Part shown: one piece after another, positions 52,136-61,136 of the stretch
Position numbering within the stretch: position 1 is the stretch's first letter
Layout: the number at the start of each line of letters is the position of its first letter
Assembly (NCBI RefSeq): GCF_001559865.1
Contig: NZ_LOHE01000051.1
Coordinates: 1 to 64,000, forward strand
DNA: 64,000 nt
Origin: Abyssisolibacter fermentans
Lineage (GTDB): Bacteria > Bacillota > Clostridia > Tissierellales > MCWD3
Direction: 5' to 3'
Position numbers and translations under genes: made by a program
Notes under the pieces: generated by a model
The model's input: only the letters and a program-made list of their open reading frames with translations
What the model was told of the DNA's origin: nothing
The model's database searches: none

Positions 52136-52332
52136 AAAAAAATCCTCCTTTTTTAACCCAGGAAGATTATTGACTGAAAATATACCTTTATAACAACGGA
52201 AGCAATTACGTAGTAATTGCAATACACCGTTTCAACACACAAGATTGCACACCGCCTATTTGTTAGGTCTAATCGATATCCGAGCTACCTATATAATGTG
52301 GGGGGGCATCTTGCGCCTTGTTATAATCATGC

Positions 52333-52412
52333 AATGCTTCCCTACAACGGCATTATCCGTATCAGGTTATAAGGGTCAGTTAAAAACTATCTCAGCCAAA
52401 TGGCTCCCCTAG
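52333..52412 (-). promoter_or_regulatory. TPP riboswitch (THI element)
   Basis: The minus strand shows all conserved parts in order: GGGGAGCC, GGCTGAGAT, GACCCTT, ACCTGATACGGATAATGCCG, and GTAGGGAAGCA. It lies about 200 bases upstream of thiT and should switch thiT off when TPP is plentiful. A later hairpin (GCAATTAC / GTAATTGC, about 52200-52222) may belong to the expression platform. Confidence 0.95.
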
Positions 52413-52543
52413 CTTAATATATTATTTCATACATAATGTACACCTTTTTTTTTTATTTGTCAAGTATCGAAAAATATTGTTATTGTCATTTCCCAATCCA
52501 CATACTAATGAGTTAACATAATTAAAATTATTAAATCAAATAT

Positions 52544-53302
52544 TTAATCTATGCTTATATCAAGTAAAACAGGGCAATGATCACTCCCCATGACATCGAA
52601 ATGAATAACGGCATCCTTCATTAAATCCTTTAACTTCTCTGATACGATAAAATAATCTATCCTCCAGCCCGTATTTTTTTCTCTTGCCTTACGCATATAG
52701 GACCACCATGAATAAGCACCTTTTTTATCTGGATAAAAATATCTAAAGCTGTCAATAAAACCAACTTCAAGTAGCTTTGATAGTTTATTTCTCTCTTCAT
52801 CTGTAAATCCAGCATTCCTACGATTTGTCTTAGGACTTTTTAAATCAATCTCATTATGTGCTACGTTTAAATCTCCACATAGAATCACAGGTTTACAGTT
52901 ATCTAATTTTTTAAGATAATCTTTAAAATCATCCTCCCATAACTGCCTGTATTCAAGCCTTAATAGTTCTCTTTTTGAATTAGGAGTATATACATTTACT
53001 AAATAAAAATCACTAAATTCTAAAGTTATAACTCGTCCCTCTTTGTCGTGCTCTTCTTTTCCCATTCCATATGAAACTGAAATAGGTTTTTCTTTTGTAA
53101 ATATTGCAGTACCAGAGTAGCCTTTTTTGACAGCATAATTCCAATATTGATGATAATCCGTTAATTCTAAATCTATTTGCCCTTCTTGAAGTTTTGTTTC
53201 TTGTATGCAAAAAATATCTGCATTCACTTTATTAAAATAATCTAAAAATCCTTTTTTAATGCAAGCTCTAAGACCATTTACGTTCCATGATATTAATTTC
53301 AT
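52544..53302 (-). CDS. xth: Exodeoxyribonuclease III
   Basis: A 252-residue AP endonuclease/3'-exonuclease of the base-excision repair pathway. Start ATG 53302 follows TTGGAGG; the ATG at 53314 is upstream of that site. Motifs: MKLISWNVNGLRA (Asn), FCIQETKLQEGQIDL (Glu), CGDLNVAHNEIDL (Asp and Asn), RIDYFIVS and GSDHCPVLLDI (Asp-His). All catalytic residues are seen. It stands between the thiT unit and the zinc transporter, with terminator hairpins downstream of both neighbours. Confidence 0.95.
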   Translation of the reverse strand: MKLISWNVNGLRACIKKGFLDYFNKVNADIFCIQETKLQEGQIDLELTDYHQYWNYAVKKGYSGTAIFTKEKPISVSYGMGKEEHDKEGRVITLEFSDFYLVNVYTPNSKRELLRLEYRQLWEDDFKDYLKKLDNCKPVILCGDLNVAHNEIDLKSPKTNRRNAGFTDEERNKLSKLLEVGFIDSFRYFYPDKKGAYSWWSYMRKAREKNTGWRIDYFIVSEKLKDLMKDAVIHFDVMGSDHCPVLLDISID

Positions 53303-53446
53303 ATTTACCTCCAAAATTGTATAACATTAAATTATTAATTCTATAAACAGCTATATTTAGTCCAAATTACTTCGAATTTATTATATAACACTTAGTCAAA
53401 ATTATATAGTACACACACTGATTTTGAAAACTATTAAACTTTTATT

Positions 53447-53467
53447 AGCTCATTCGAAGAATGAGCT
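53447..53467. terminator. Hairpin upstream of xth / downstream of the znu operon
   Basis: AGCTCATTC, 3 bases, GAATGAGCT: a 9-bp stem in the stretch 53303-53599. It lies after the minus-strand znu genes and before xth, so it could stop read-through. Confidence 0.55.
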
Positions 53468-53550
53468 TCATTGATTAAAAGTATTTATTTATAATTTGGG
53501 TTAAATATTATTAATAATATTAAGAGGTTAACAAGATAAGTTACATCAAG

Positions 53551-53580
53551 CAAGCCTATTAATGTATTATAATAGGCTTA
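53551..53580 (-). terminator. Terminator of the zinc transporter operon
   Basis: AAGCCTATT and AATAGGCTT form a stem, with A/T-rich flanks, 19 bases after the znuB stop. Confidence 0.75.
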
Positions 53581-53599
53581 TATATTAATAATACCTTAG

Positions 53600-54430
53600 T
53601 TATCCATATATGTCTGAATAATGATGAGTTCTTACACGTTTATATCCTAATAAACATAAATAGAGTGCTATAGATACTAATATAATTGTTGCACCTGAAG
53701 GTATATTAAAAATGTATGATAAATAAAGACCTAAGTAACATAAAAAGACACCTATAAAAATTGAAAAAATCATCATACTTTTTAAATTTTTTGTGAATAG
53801 TTTTGCAATAGCTGGTGGAATTGTAAGTAATGCAATGACTAATATAATTCCTACTACTTTAATCATTAAAACAATGCTAATTGCAATAATTATCATCAAA
53901 AAAATCTCTAAGTTTAGAATATTTATACCCATTACTCTTAGATGCTCTTCATCAAAAAGATAAGCCTTCCAATATGTAAACATACTACTAATAATAAATA
54001 AAATAAAAAAACTTAAAACAATCAAAATTTTAACGTACAGTTTAGACACTGTTAAAATATCGCCAAACAAATATGACGTCATATCAGGAGGATATCCTTG
54101 TGTCAGATTAATAAATAAAATTCCAAGTGACATACCCCCTGCCCAAAACATATTTATAAGGGTGTCACTTTTAGTATTAGATAAACGCTTTATCCCTATA
54201 ATTCCCAAAGCTGATAGTATGGAAAAAATAATCCCGGGAATGATTGGTTCTATTCCTAGCAAATATCCAAAACCTATACCTCCAAAAGATGAATGTGCAA
54301 TCCCTCCAGACATATTCACTAATCTCTTTTCAACAATGATTGTACCGACAATGCCACATATTATACTAGAAAAAAGCGCAGCTAATATAGCGTTCTGTAT
54401 GAACTGATACTTAAAAATAACTCCTATCAT
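53600..54430 (-). CDS. znuB: Zinc/metal ABC transporter permease
   Basis: A 276-residue permease of the ABC-3 family (ZnuB/AdcB/TroC), with about eight hydrophobic segments. Typical parts are SSIICGIVGTIIVEKRLVNMSGG and HSSFGGIGFGYLLGIEP (His-Ser), the conserved DTLINMFWAGGMSLGI, and LFDEEHLRVMGINILNLEI. It overlaps the ATPase by 4 bases, so they are coupled. Zinc is favoured by the divergent Fur-family regulator, but manganese cannot be ruled out. Confidence 0.9.
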   Translation of the reverse strand: MIGVIFKYQFIQNAILAALFSSIICGIVGTIIVEKRLVNMSGGIAHSSFGGIGFGYLLGIEPIIPGIIFSILSALGIIGIKRLSNTKSDTLINMFWAGGMSLGILFINLTQGYPPDMTSYLFGDILTVSKLYVKILIVLSFFILFIISSMFTYWKAYLFDEEHLRVMGINILNLEIFLMIIIAISIVLMIKVVGIILVIALLTIPPAIAKLFTKNLKSMMIFSIFIGVFLCYLGLYLSYIFNIPSGATIILVSIALYLCLLGYKRVRTHHYSDIYG

Positions 54431-55185
54431 AAACGAATACTCCCTTCAGTATAGATATCTTTCAATAAGCTTTTTTTATAGTTTTTGTCATTAACACCTA
54501 TTGGAAAAGAATATAATTTACTCAACGCATTTTTATTTCCATTATTACTATTTTCATAATACTTAAGGGTTCTATCTATAAAAGCAAAACAATCACAATA
54601 AGAAAAAATATCTGTCATACTATGAGTTACCATAATAATGGTCTTATCTTTATTTAAATCTTTTAAAATGTTTAAAATATCTTTTTTTGCTTCTGCATCA
54701 ATGTTAGCAGTAGGCTCATCTAATAACAGAATATCAGGATCTGACACTAGGGCTCTGGCAATAAGAACTTTTTGTAACTGTCCACCTGATAATTCACCAA
54801 TTTGTCTATGCATAACATTTTTTAAATTTAACATTTCAATAAAATATTTTGCAAGATTCTGATCAGTTTCACTGTATCGATGGAAAAACTTTATTCCTTG
54901 TTTAATCCGTCCTTGTAAGATAACATCATTAACACTAATGGGAAATTCCAAATCAAAAGATTTAAACTGTGGAACATATGCCATTTTGGTATCTTCTTTT
55001 ATATGAACTTCTCCACTAGTAGGTGCTTTTAGTCCAAGGATTATCTTTAACAGTGTTGATTTTCCACCACCGTTCGGACCTAAAACTGCAAGAAAAGACT
55101 TGTTTTTAATTTTGAAAGTAATTTCTTTTAACGCACATATACCTTTATAATGTGCTGATAGATTTGATATACTTATAACATTCAT
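54427..55185 (-). CDS. znuC: Zinc/metal ABC transporter ATPase
   Basis: A 252-residue ABC ATPase. Walker A is GPNGGGKSTLLK (about 34-45), the Q-loop is YVPQFKSFDLEFP, the signature is LSGGQLQKVLIARAL (about 134), Walker B is ILLLDEPTANID, and the switch His is in MVTHSMTDIF. The VPQ-FD-FP pattern is typical of metal (ZnuC/MntB) ATPases. It is the second gene of the operon and is coupled to the permease by a 4-base overlap; the binding protein ends 5 bases before it. Confidence 0.92.
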   Translation of the reverse strand: MNVISISNLSAHYKGICALKEITFKIKNKSFLAVLGPNGGGKSTLLKIILGLKAPTSGEVHIKEDTKMAYVPQFKSFDLEFPISVNDVILQGRIKQGIKFFHRYSETDQNLAKYFIEMLNLKNVMHRQIGELSGGQLQKVLIARALVSDPDILLLDEPTANIDAEAKKDILNILKDLNKDKTIIMVTHSMTDIFSYCDCFAFIDRTLKYYENSNNGNKNALSKLYSFPIGVNDKNYKKSLLKDIYTEGSIRL

Positions 55186-55190
55186 TTTTT

Positions 55191-56105
55191 TTATTCCTTT
55201 TCTAGTATTGTTTTGAAAGTTTCTACAATTTTCTTCATATTTTCTATATAATTAGATGCTAAAGGTTTAATTTCTACAGTAGTTCCATTTATTTCTGCTG
55301 CAATAGTCTGTGCTTGCTGCTTATCAAATTCTGCTTGATAAAAAATAACTTTTATATTCCGTTCATTCGCAAAATCAATAACATCTTGCAGCTTCTGTGC
55401 TGTAGCATCTTTACCATTTTGTTCAATAGTAATCATTTTTAAACCATAATCTTTAGCAAAATACCCTAATGAAGGATGATATATAATAAAAGTTTTTTGT
55501 GATAGTTCTTTTGTAACGTTGGTTAACTCTCTATCTAGTGTTTTTAAGCTGTTTATATAACTTTCTGCATTTGAAATGTATGTACTTTTGTGCTCAGGGT
55601 CAATTTCACATAATTTAGATTTGATTTCTTCAATCATTACTATAACTCTCTTTGGAGACATCCATATGTGTGGATCACGCTGACCTTCTTTATTTTGACT
55701 ATGCTCTACTTCATCATAATTATCATAATCTGTTGCTATTATAGGTAAATATATTTTGTCTACTGTCTCTTGCAATGAAACTAAGTTAATATTTTTATTT
55801 AAACTGTAGAGTTTTGGAATAATATTCGCTGATTCTGTAGGAACGCCTATAGAAAAATAAATATCTGCATCACTTAATTTTTTAATTTCTCTTGGTGTTG
55901 GTTGATAATTTGCAGGACTATTACCTGGTCTAATCATAGTTATAACATCAACATAATCACCACCTACAGCTTTAACAAAAGTTGATTGTGGAATAATAGA
56001 TACAGCTACTTTTACATCACTACGATTATGATCATTAGATTCATTAGAACAACTACTAGTTAATAACATAACAACTAAAGTTACTAATAAGAATACTTTT
56101 TTCAT
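55191..56105 (-). CDS. znuA: Zinc/metal substrate-binding lipoprotein
   Basis: A 304-residue cluster A-I binding protein from ATG 56105 behind GGAGGTG. The lipobox LTSSCSN (Cys about 20) follows a hydrophobic signal. Metal ligands of ZnuA types can be placed: a His missing or shifted in the first domain (STFVKAVGG instead of the usual HPY), DPHIWMSPKRV (His), and YHPSLGYFAKDYG (His, about 215), ending with a conserved Asp/Glu. A short acidic loop (DYDNYDEVEHSQNKEGQ) replaces the long His-rich loop. It is first in the operon, just below a palindromic operator. Confidence 0.88.
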   Translation of the reverse strand: MKKVFLLVTLVVMLLTSSCSNESNDHNRSDVKVAVSIIPQSTFVKAVGGDYVDVITMIRPGNSPANYQPTPREIKKLSDADIYFSIGVPTESANIIPKLYSLNKNINLVSLQETVDKIYLPIIATDYDNYDEVEHSQNKEGQRDPHIWMSPKRVIVMIEEIKSKLCEIDPEHKSTYISNAESYINSLKTLDRELTNVTKELSQKTFIIYHPSLGYFAKDYGLKMITIEQNGKDATAQKLQDVIDFANERNIKVIFYQAEFDKQQAQTIAAEINGTTVEIKPLASNYIENMKKIVETFKTILEKE

Positions 56106-56120
56106 TTCACACCTCCATTT

Positions 56121-56180
56121 GCAAATGATTCGCATTTGCTCTTGTAATTTATATTATAGCATGATATCATTATTTGTAAA
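56121..56180 (-). promoter_or_regulatory. Promoter and candidate Zur-type operator of the znu operon
   Basis: On the minus strand TTTACA (56175-56180), 16 bases, TATAAT (56153-56158). Downstream is a palindrome GCAAATG, 5 bases, CATTTGC (56121-56139), lying between the -10 and the ribosome binding site, a good repression site for the divergent Fur-family protein. The stretch 56181-56349 has no other gene. Confidence 0.65.
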
Positions 56181-56349
56181 GAACATTATGCTAATTCATA
56201 TAGTAAATTAACGCTTTATATAATTAAAATTCTATTTAGTATATAGTTCCCAACTATTTAAAACTGCAATTTATTTTTATAATCATATAAACTTTAAGCT
56301 GGTTTTATATTATTTTATGTTGCTTATTAAACTATAAGAAGGTGAACAA

Positions 56350-56778
56350 ATGAATATTAATAATGATATTAAAGAAATTTTCAAAGAAATAGGAATTAAA
56401 TACACTAAAAATAGAGAAAATATCTATTCATTTTTATTAAGAGAAAATAGACCAATAGACGCAAAATATTTATTTTTTAAATTGAATGAAGAGCAAGGAA
56501 ATATTGATTTGTCTACTATCTATCGTTCATTAGAAGTTTTTGTTACTAAAGGATTAATTACTAAATTCTATTCAAATTTAGAACAAAAAAACATTTATGA
56601 AATTAAACAAAAAGGACATAAACATTATCTAATTTGCACTAAATGCAAAAAAATCAAACCAATTGACTACTGTCCTCTTAAAGAATATGAACAGTATCTC
56701 AGTGAAGATACCAACTACGTTATTACTAGCCATAACTTGGTGATATATGGCATTTGCCCAAGATGCCAAAATAATTGA
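56350..56778 (+). CDS. Fur-family regulator, probably Zur
   Basis: A 142-residue Fur-family repressor. The N-terminal winged HTH spans residues 1-82 (YTKNRENIYSFLL; DLSTIYRSLEVFVTKGLI), followed by the dimerisation domain. The structural zinc site is CTKCKK (about 98) and CPRCQ near the end (CxxC twice). HKHYLIC holds the His of the sensing site. It is divergent from znuABC, with the palindrome between them, so it most likely represses zinc uptake (Zur). PerR is possible but less fitting to the place. Start ATG 56350 follows GAAGGTGAACAA. Confidence 0.88.
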   Translation: MNINNDIKEIFKEIGIKYTKNRENIYSFLLRENRPIDAKYLFFKLNEEQGNIDLSTIYRSLEVFVTKGLITKFYSNLEQKNIYEIKQKGHKHYLICTKCKKIKPIDYCPLKEYEQYLSEDTNYVITSHNLVIYGICPRCQNN

Positions 56779-56935
56779 TAATTTAAAACAAAATTCATTT
56801 TAACAACCGTATGTTAAAAAAATTTCTAGCTCGTTATTAAAATTATTTCTTAATTTATGATAATTCATACCTAATAGTGTTCTTACTTTTCGTTCTAATT
56901 GGTGATTGATTTATCATGCTTGTTTCTAATTATAT

Positions 56936-56970
56936 AAAAAGAGAAGATAGTATTATCTATCTCCTTTTTG
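56936..56970 (+). terminator. Terminator between the Fur-family gene and the next gene
   Basis: AAAAAGAGAAGATAG and CTATCTCCTTTTT form a stem around TATTAT and are followed by a T-rich tail. It can serve both strands. Confidence 0.7.
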
Positions 56971-57048
56971 TATGATTTTTAATATACTTATGTAATTTTC
57001 AGATTTCTTATTTCATAGCACTCTTTTATTGTGAGTCAAGTAACATAT

Positions 57049-57585
57049 TTAATGTATTATATCATTTCCATTGTAATCAATTATTTTAGTATTATCTGTG
57101 TCTATTTCTCCTGTTCCTACTAAATACCATAATCTTATATCATCTGCATTAATGATATTTGCATTATTATCATCTATAATAATCTTAGCCACAGAATCGT
57201 CATAAATAACACCACAACCTACCCATCCTGCTTCTTTATTATAGAATCCAAATTGCAACCCTACTGGTATAACATTACTTTTAACTTTAAGTTCACCACT
57301 TGCGTGCAGTAGTTTGTACCCCAATATTCCTTTTTCTAATAAAGCATAAGCTATGTTATTTTTATTATTATAATAAAAAAGTAATACTTGTTCTTCATTA
57401 ATTTCAACCTGTTTTAGTAACCTATTAACACTAAGATAAGGAGCTTGTCCTCCAAGATGTTGCTTAACAACTTGAATAGGTTTATATGTTGTTTGACGTA
57501 CAGCAAGTAATACTAATACTATGAATAATATTATTAATAAAAAATAAAATATCTTACTTTTTAATAATTTTCTTAAAATGCTCAA
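57049..57585 (-). CDS. Hypothetical membrane-anchored protein
   Basis: A 178-residue protein with one N-terminal membrane segment (about 12-28, FYFLLIILFIVLVLLA) and an extracellular mixed-strand domain. Recognisable parts are LEKGILGYKLLHASGEL and GWVGCGVIYDDSVAKI. The domain is reminiscent of small YrhP/YjgB-like lipoprotein-type proteins that show LLEKGLLGYKxxSxGE, but no family is certain. Start ATG 57585 follows AAAGGAGATTGATTTG. It stands alone. Confidence 0.55.
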   Translation of the reverse strand: MSILRKLLKSKIFYFLLIILFIVLVLLAVRQTTYKPIQVVKQHLGGQAPYLSVNRLLKQVEINEEQVLLFYYNNKNNIAYALLEKGILGYKLLHASGELKVKSNVIPVGLQFGFYNKEAGWVGCGVIYDDSVAKIIIDDNNANIINADDIRLWYLVGTGEIDTDNTKIIDYNGNDIIH

Positions 57586-57744
57586 ATCAATCTCCTTTCA
57601 ATTTCACCGTAATTACGTGTCAGTTATATGTAATAAATAACACTGTTTTAAAACCTTATAATATAAAAATAAAAATTTACAAATAGCTATCTATGCAAGT
57701 TGTTTCAATGCTTTTAATTTAGCTGTTATTTTTGTAGGGTTGCC

Positions 57745-58509
57745 CTACTGACATTCTTTTTCATAGATATATTTATAAACTATAGACACTAAAATAATTC
57801 CTATAAATAATCCACTTATTATAGATACAATATATACCCCAATATTGTGTATACAAAATCCACCTATAGTAAAAGATATTCTAAATAAAAAAGTTATAAT
57901 TCCAATAAGAATAATCAATAGCCAATACATTATTTTTTTTGTAACAGAATAATTACTCACATTTGTTTTTATAAAACTTCTTTTTGATAAAAGATATACA
58001 AATATAATAATGAAACCCAATAAAGTACTTCCATGCTGTAATACCTTGTATAAAGGTAAGTTGAAATTTAATACACAAATATGCTTCTTTAATAATGGTA
58101 TCATTCTTACAAATGTACCTGTTTTATGTGTAAAAGAATCCCATAATACATGAGACATCATACCAATTAAGGAAGAATAAATGAATATACCTAAATCTTT
58201 AAATGATCTCATTTTCCATCTTTCTACTGCCAAGTATCTGTATCTATTACTAATAAATTGAGGTGAATTTAATATAAATTGTTCTTTTATAATATAATGA
58301 AATAAAAAAGCTATTACTGTGCATAAAGGCAGATTGAAATATAAAAAACCTTTAAATGTATGTCCTATTTTTCCAATCGGTGCTAATCTTATAAAGTATT
58401 CAAAATCAGGTGACATACTTCCTAATACTAAACCAGTTAGACTAAAATATTTCTTCCATTTTTCTTTTATAGGAATAACTATAGCTGGATGTGAAAACGT
58501 AAATGGCAT
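57745..58509 (-). CDS. DUF4184 family membrane protein
   Basis: About 254 residues from ATG 58509 (AAAGGATTTGTAT upstream; the first ATG of the frame has no site). The family opening MPFTFSHPAIVIPIK is clear, followed by LTGLVLGSMSPDFEYFIRL, and LIGMMSHVLWDSFTHKTG holds the second His cluster. Six or so membrane segments. The SHP, SPDFEYF and HxxWD motifs look like a metal-binding membrane hydrolase, related to the YdjM/LexA-regulated hydrolase family, but the activity is unproved. Confidence 0.82.
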   Translation of the reverse strand: MPFTFSHPAIVIPIKEKWKKYFSLTGLVLGSMSPDFEYFIRLAPIGKIGHTFKGFLYFNLPLCTVIAFLFHYIIKEQFILNSPQFISNRYRYLAVERWKMRSFKDLGIFIYSSLIGMMSHVLWDSFTHKTGTFVRMIPLLKKHICVLNFNLPLYKVLQHGSTLLGFIIIFVYLLSKRSFIKTNVSNYSVTKKIMYWLLIILIGIITFLFRISFTIGGFCIHNIGVYIVSIISGLFIGIILVSIVYKYIYEKECQ

Positions 58510-58657
58510 ATACAAATCCTTTCTTTTTGTAACTATTATAGCATATATGATAAGTTTGTAACACATATTATATGGTTTTTAATATTGATACTCAATCTAA
58601 TTTATTCCTATAAGTAAACTATTACACTAAATAAATTTGAGTTCTTTGCGAAAAAAA

Positions 58658-58684
58658 GAGACTTGATTCATTTAATCAAATCTC
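58658..58684 (-). terminator. Hairpin after hydG
   Basis: GAGACTTGATT and AATCAAATCTC form a stem with a short loop; T-rich sequence follows on the minus strand (TTTTTTTCGC). It lies 114 bases after the hydG stop. Confidence 0.65.
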
Positions 58685-58797
58685 CAAAAATATTTAGGGT
58701 TTTTTAATAATTCTTTTTCTAAAGGGTGTACATAATTCTTTTGAATTTATTTTAACCATAATTATTCTATAATTTTAGATAACCTGGTTTAAAATCA

Positions 58798-60300
58798 TTA
58801 TATAAATAAATCTCTTTCTCCATCCGCTATTCTGTTATAGTAATCATCTAACAGCTTAATTAATCCTTTTTCTTTGTAGAATGGATTATTTCTTATATCT
58901 TCTATTTCTTTTTTAATTACTTTCTCACCTATTTCTCTTGTTTTTGGTGATGCATAATCATCAAGGTATTCTTTATAAGTTAGGACAGCATTCAGTTTGC
59001 AGAATTTACCTTCATGACATTCTTTTAACATATCCATGATCTTTTCACCTGTTCTTCCACAACGGTAACCAGCTGTGCAGAAAGAAGTTATTGTACCATT
59101 AAGCGCAAGCCTTTGTACAACTTCATCCAAACTTCTTGTATCTCCAAGCATAAATTGCTGTTTTTCTTCTTCTTGATTATTAGATTTTTGACTATATGCA
59201 CCAATTCCTATTTTGCTAGATGCATCCATTTGTGTACATCCTACTTTTACAACATCATCTCTCAACTCTGCTTTTTCTCTAGCAGTAATTATTAATCCAG
59301 TGTAAGGAACTGAAAGCCTTAATATAGTTACAAGTTTTTTATAATCAGCATCAGATACCTTGCAATTTGAATTCTTGCTTAATGGTGAACCTGAAGCAAG
59401 GTTAAGTCTTGGGAACGAAATTGTATGTGGCCCTATACCAAATTGTCTTTCAAGGTCTATTGCATGATATAACAGTCCCATTGCTTCAAATCTCCAATCA
59501 TTTAAGCCAAACAAAGCACCAATAGCAAAATCATCAATCCCTGCTTCCATAGCTCTATGTAGAGCATATAGTCTCCATCTATAGTCTGCTTTTGGTCCTG
59601 ATGGATGTAAATTAGCATATAAATTTCTGTCATACGTTTCTTGAAAAACTTGAAAAGTACCAATACCAACTTCTTTTAGCTTCTTCAAGTCTGAAATGTT
59701 CATTGGAGCAGCATTAACATTTACTCTTCTTATATTTCCTACTCTATTACTATTCGGAGATTTCTTTTTAACACTATATACAGCCTTAATAGAATCTGCA
59801 ATATAATCCACATCTGATAGTGGATGTTCCCCATATACAACAATTAATCTTTTATGACCTTCATCAATAATTGCTTCAGTTTCCTTCTTTATTTCTTCCA
59901 TACTTAATATTCTTCTTTTTTCTTGCGGATTATCTTTTCTGAAGCCACAATATTTACAACTATTTACACATAAATTACTACAGTATAACGGAGCAAAAAA
60001 AACAATTCTATTATCGTAAACCTTCTTTTTAATTTTATTCCCTACTTCATATAATTCTTCCCAAAGTTCTTCATCTTTTACGTTAATTAGTGCAGCAGTT
60101 TCATCAGGACTAAGTGTTTGAATGCTCAAAGCTTTATCCATGATATTTCTTATAAAGCCTTTGTCAGGATTTTTATTGTTTTCTATTTTACTCATTATTT
60201 CTTTTTCATCAATAAAATCCTTACCATTAATAAGATACCTATCAATCTCATCTTGTTTAATAACTTGTTTTGACCATTCCATAGGTGTTAACTTACTCAT
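58798..60300 (-). CDS. hydG: [FeFe]-hydrogenase H-cluster maturase HydG
   Basis: A 500-residue radical-SAM tyrosine lyase that makes the CO and CN ligands of the H-cluster. Start ATG 60300 follows GGGAGATG; the ATG at 60309 is less well placed. The SAM cluster motif is LYCSNLCVNSCKYCGF (about 105), followed by the barrel (VVYGEHPLSD; NAAPMNISDLKKL). The C-terminal second cluster motif is CTAGYRCGRTG (about 415), which separates HydG from ThiH. hydE and hydF are not in the window. The TM1266-like gene upstream is 126 bases away. Confidence 0.95.
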   Translation of the reverse strand: MSKLTPMEWSKQVIKQDEIDRYLINGKDFIDEKEIMSKIENNKNPDKGFIRNIMDKALSIQTLSPDETAALINVKDEELWEELYEVGNKIKKKVYDNRIVFFAPLYCSNLCVNSCKYCGFRKDNPQEKRRILSMEEIKKETEAIIDEGHKRLIVVYGEHPLSDVDYIADSIKAVYSVKKKSPNSNRVGNIRRVNVNAAPMNISDLKKLKEVGIGTFQVFQETYDRNLYANLHPSGPKADYRWRLYALHRAMEAGIDDFAIGALFGLNDWRFEAMGLLYHAIDLERQFGIGPHTISFPRLNLASGSPLSKNSNCKVSDADYKKLVTILRLSVPYTGLIITAREKAELRDDVVKVGCTQMDASSKIGIGAYSQKSNNQEEEKQQFMLGDTRSLDEVVQRLALNGTITSFCTAGYRCGRTGEKIMDMLKECHEGKFCKLNAVLTYKEYLDDYASPKTREIGEKVIKKEIEDIRNNPFYKEKGLIKLLDDYYNRIADGERDLFI

Positions 60301-60435
60301 AATTAACATCTCCCTTTAATAAAATAACTAACATTATGTAATTTTTATTATCAAGCTTTAATGATTTTATAAATCCTCAAAGAAGTTAAAATCTTATTAA
60401 ATGTCCTTATAATACACTATTAAATTTTTATGTTT

Positions 60436-60702
60436 TCATATATCAGTATCAATTTCTTTTTTTGAAAATGATGTTTTTACATTTACTCCTTGGATATTAC
60501 CCAATTTGCCAGTTAAATTATTTATTTCATCAATAGTACCACTAACTATAATTGATATAACAGACACATTAACATCACCAAATGGAACGCCCATTCTTCC
60601 TTTTACAATATTTTTAAATTGAGCGATAGTACCATTAAATACTGTCTGGCAAATAGCTGGATTGTCAAGAACTGCCCCAATAACAGCAATTTTCTTTTTC
60701 AT
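60436..60702 (-). CDS. TM1266-family iron-only hydrogenase system regulator
   Basis: An 88-residue protein of the putative hydrogenase regulator family (TM1266), with a NikR-like ACT-fold ligand domain. It reads AVIGAVLDNPAICQTVFNG, then FKNIVKGRMGVPFGDVNVSVISIIVSGT, a typical pattern. In other Clostridia it precedes hydrogenase maturation genes, as here before hydG. It has no HTH, so regulation must be indirect. Start ATG 60702 follows GGAGGGAAGCAT. Confidence 0.88.
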   Translation of the reverse strand: MKKKIAVIGAVLDNPAICQTVFNGTIAQFKNIVKGRMGVPFGDVNVSVISIIVSGTIDEINNLTGKLGNIQGVNVKTSFSKKEIDTDI

Positions 60703-60783
60703 ATGCTTCCCTCCATGGATGTAAATATATTTAAATGTTTGGATATCTACTAAATGAATTTGATTCTCTGCTTAAACTTAAAA

Positions 60784-60806
60784 AAACTTTCCTCTAAAAG
60801 GAAAGT
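60784..60806 (-). terminator. Hairpin in the leader upstream of the TM1266-hydG genes
   Basis: AAACTTTCCT and AGGAAAGTTT form a 10-bp stem, followed on the minus strand by TTTTTTTAAG. No minus-strand gene lies above it before 61877, so it may be an attenuator in the hydG leader rather than an ordinary end. The stretch 60703-61136 has no gene. Confidence 0.6.
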
Positions 60807-61136
60807 TTATATAAACAAAATAATAACGATACTAATTAGATAATTAAATACCTAAAAATAGTATAATTATAAAACTTATATAACAAATTCCTCCTAGGAT
60901 TAGATTTAACTTTTCCTTAAGGTCTTATATTTTTCTAAAACAAACTACAAAAAATTTTTTCTTATAGTTTGAATATCCATAACCATTAAATAACATATCA
61001 ACCAATTTGTCAAGTGTTTTTTTATTGCTTTATGTTTGGGAATATTATAAACAATTCTGAGTATACTAAAATTTGAGTGTTTTATATAAATTATAGTAAT
61101 TATATTGAACATGTTTGAACATATGAGGAGGTAGTA

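Noticed and set aside
58798-60300. ThiH (2-iminoacetate synthase) instead of HydG.
   Set aside because: The C-terminal CTAGYRCGRTG cluster motif and the TM1266-like neighbour fit HydG, and no thiazole genes are nearby.
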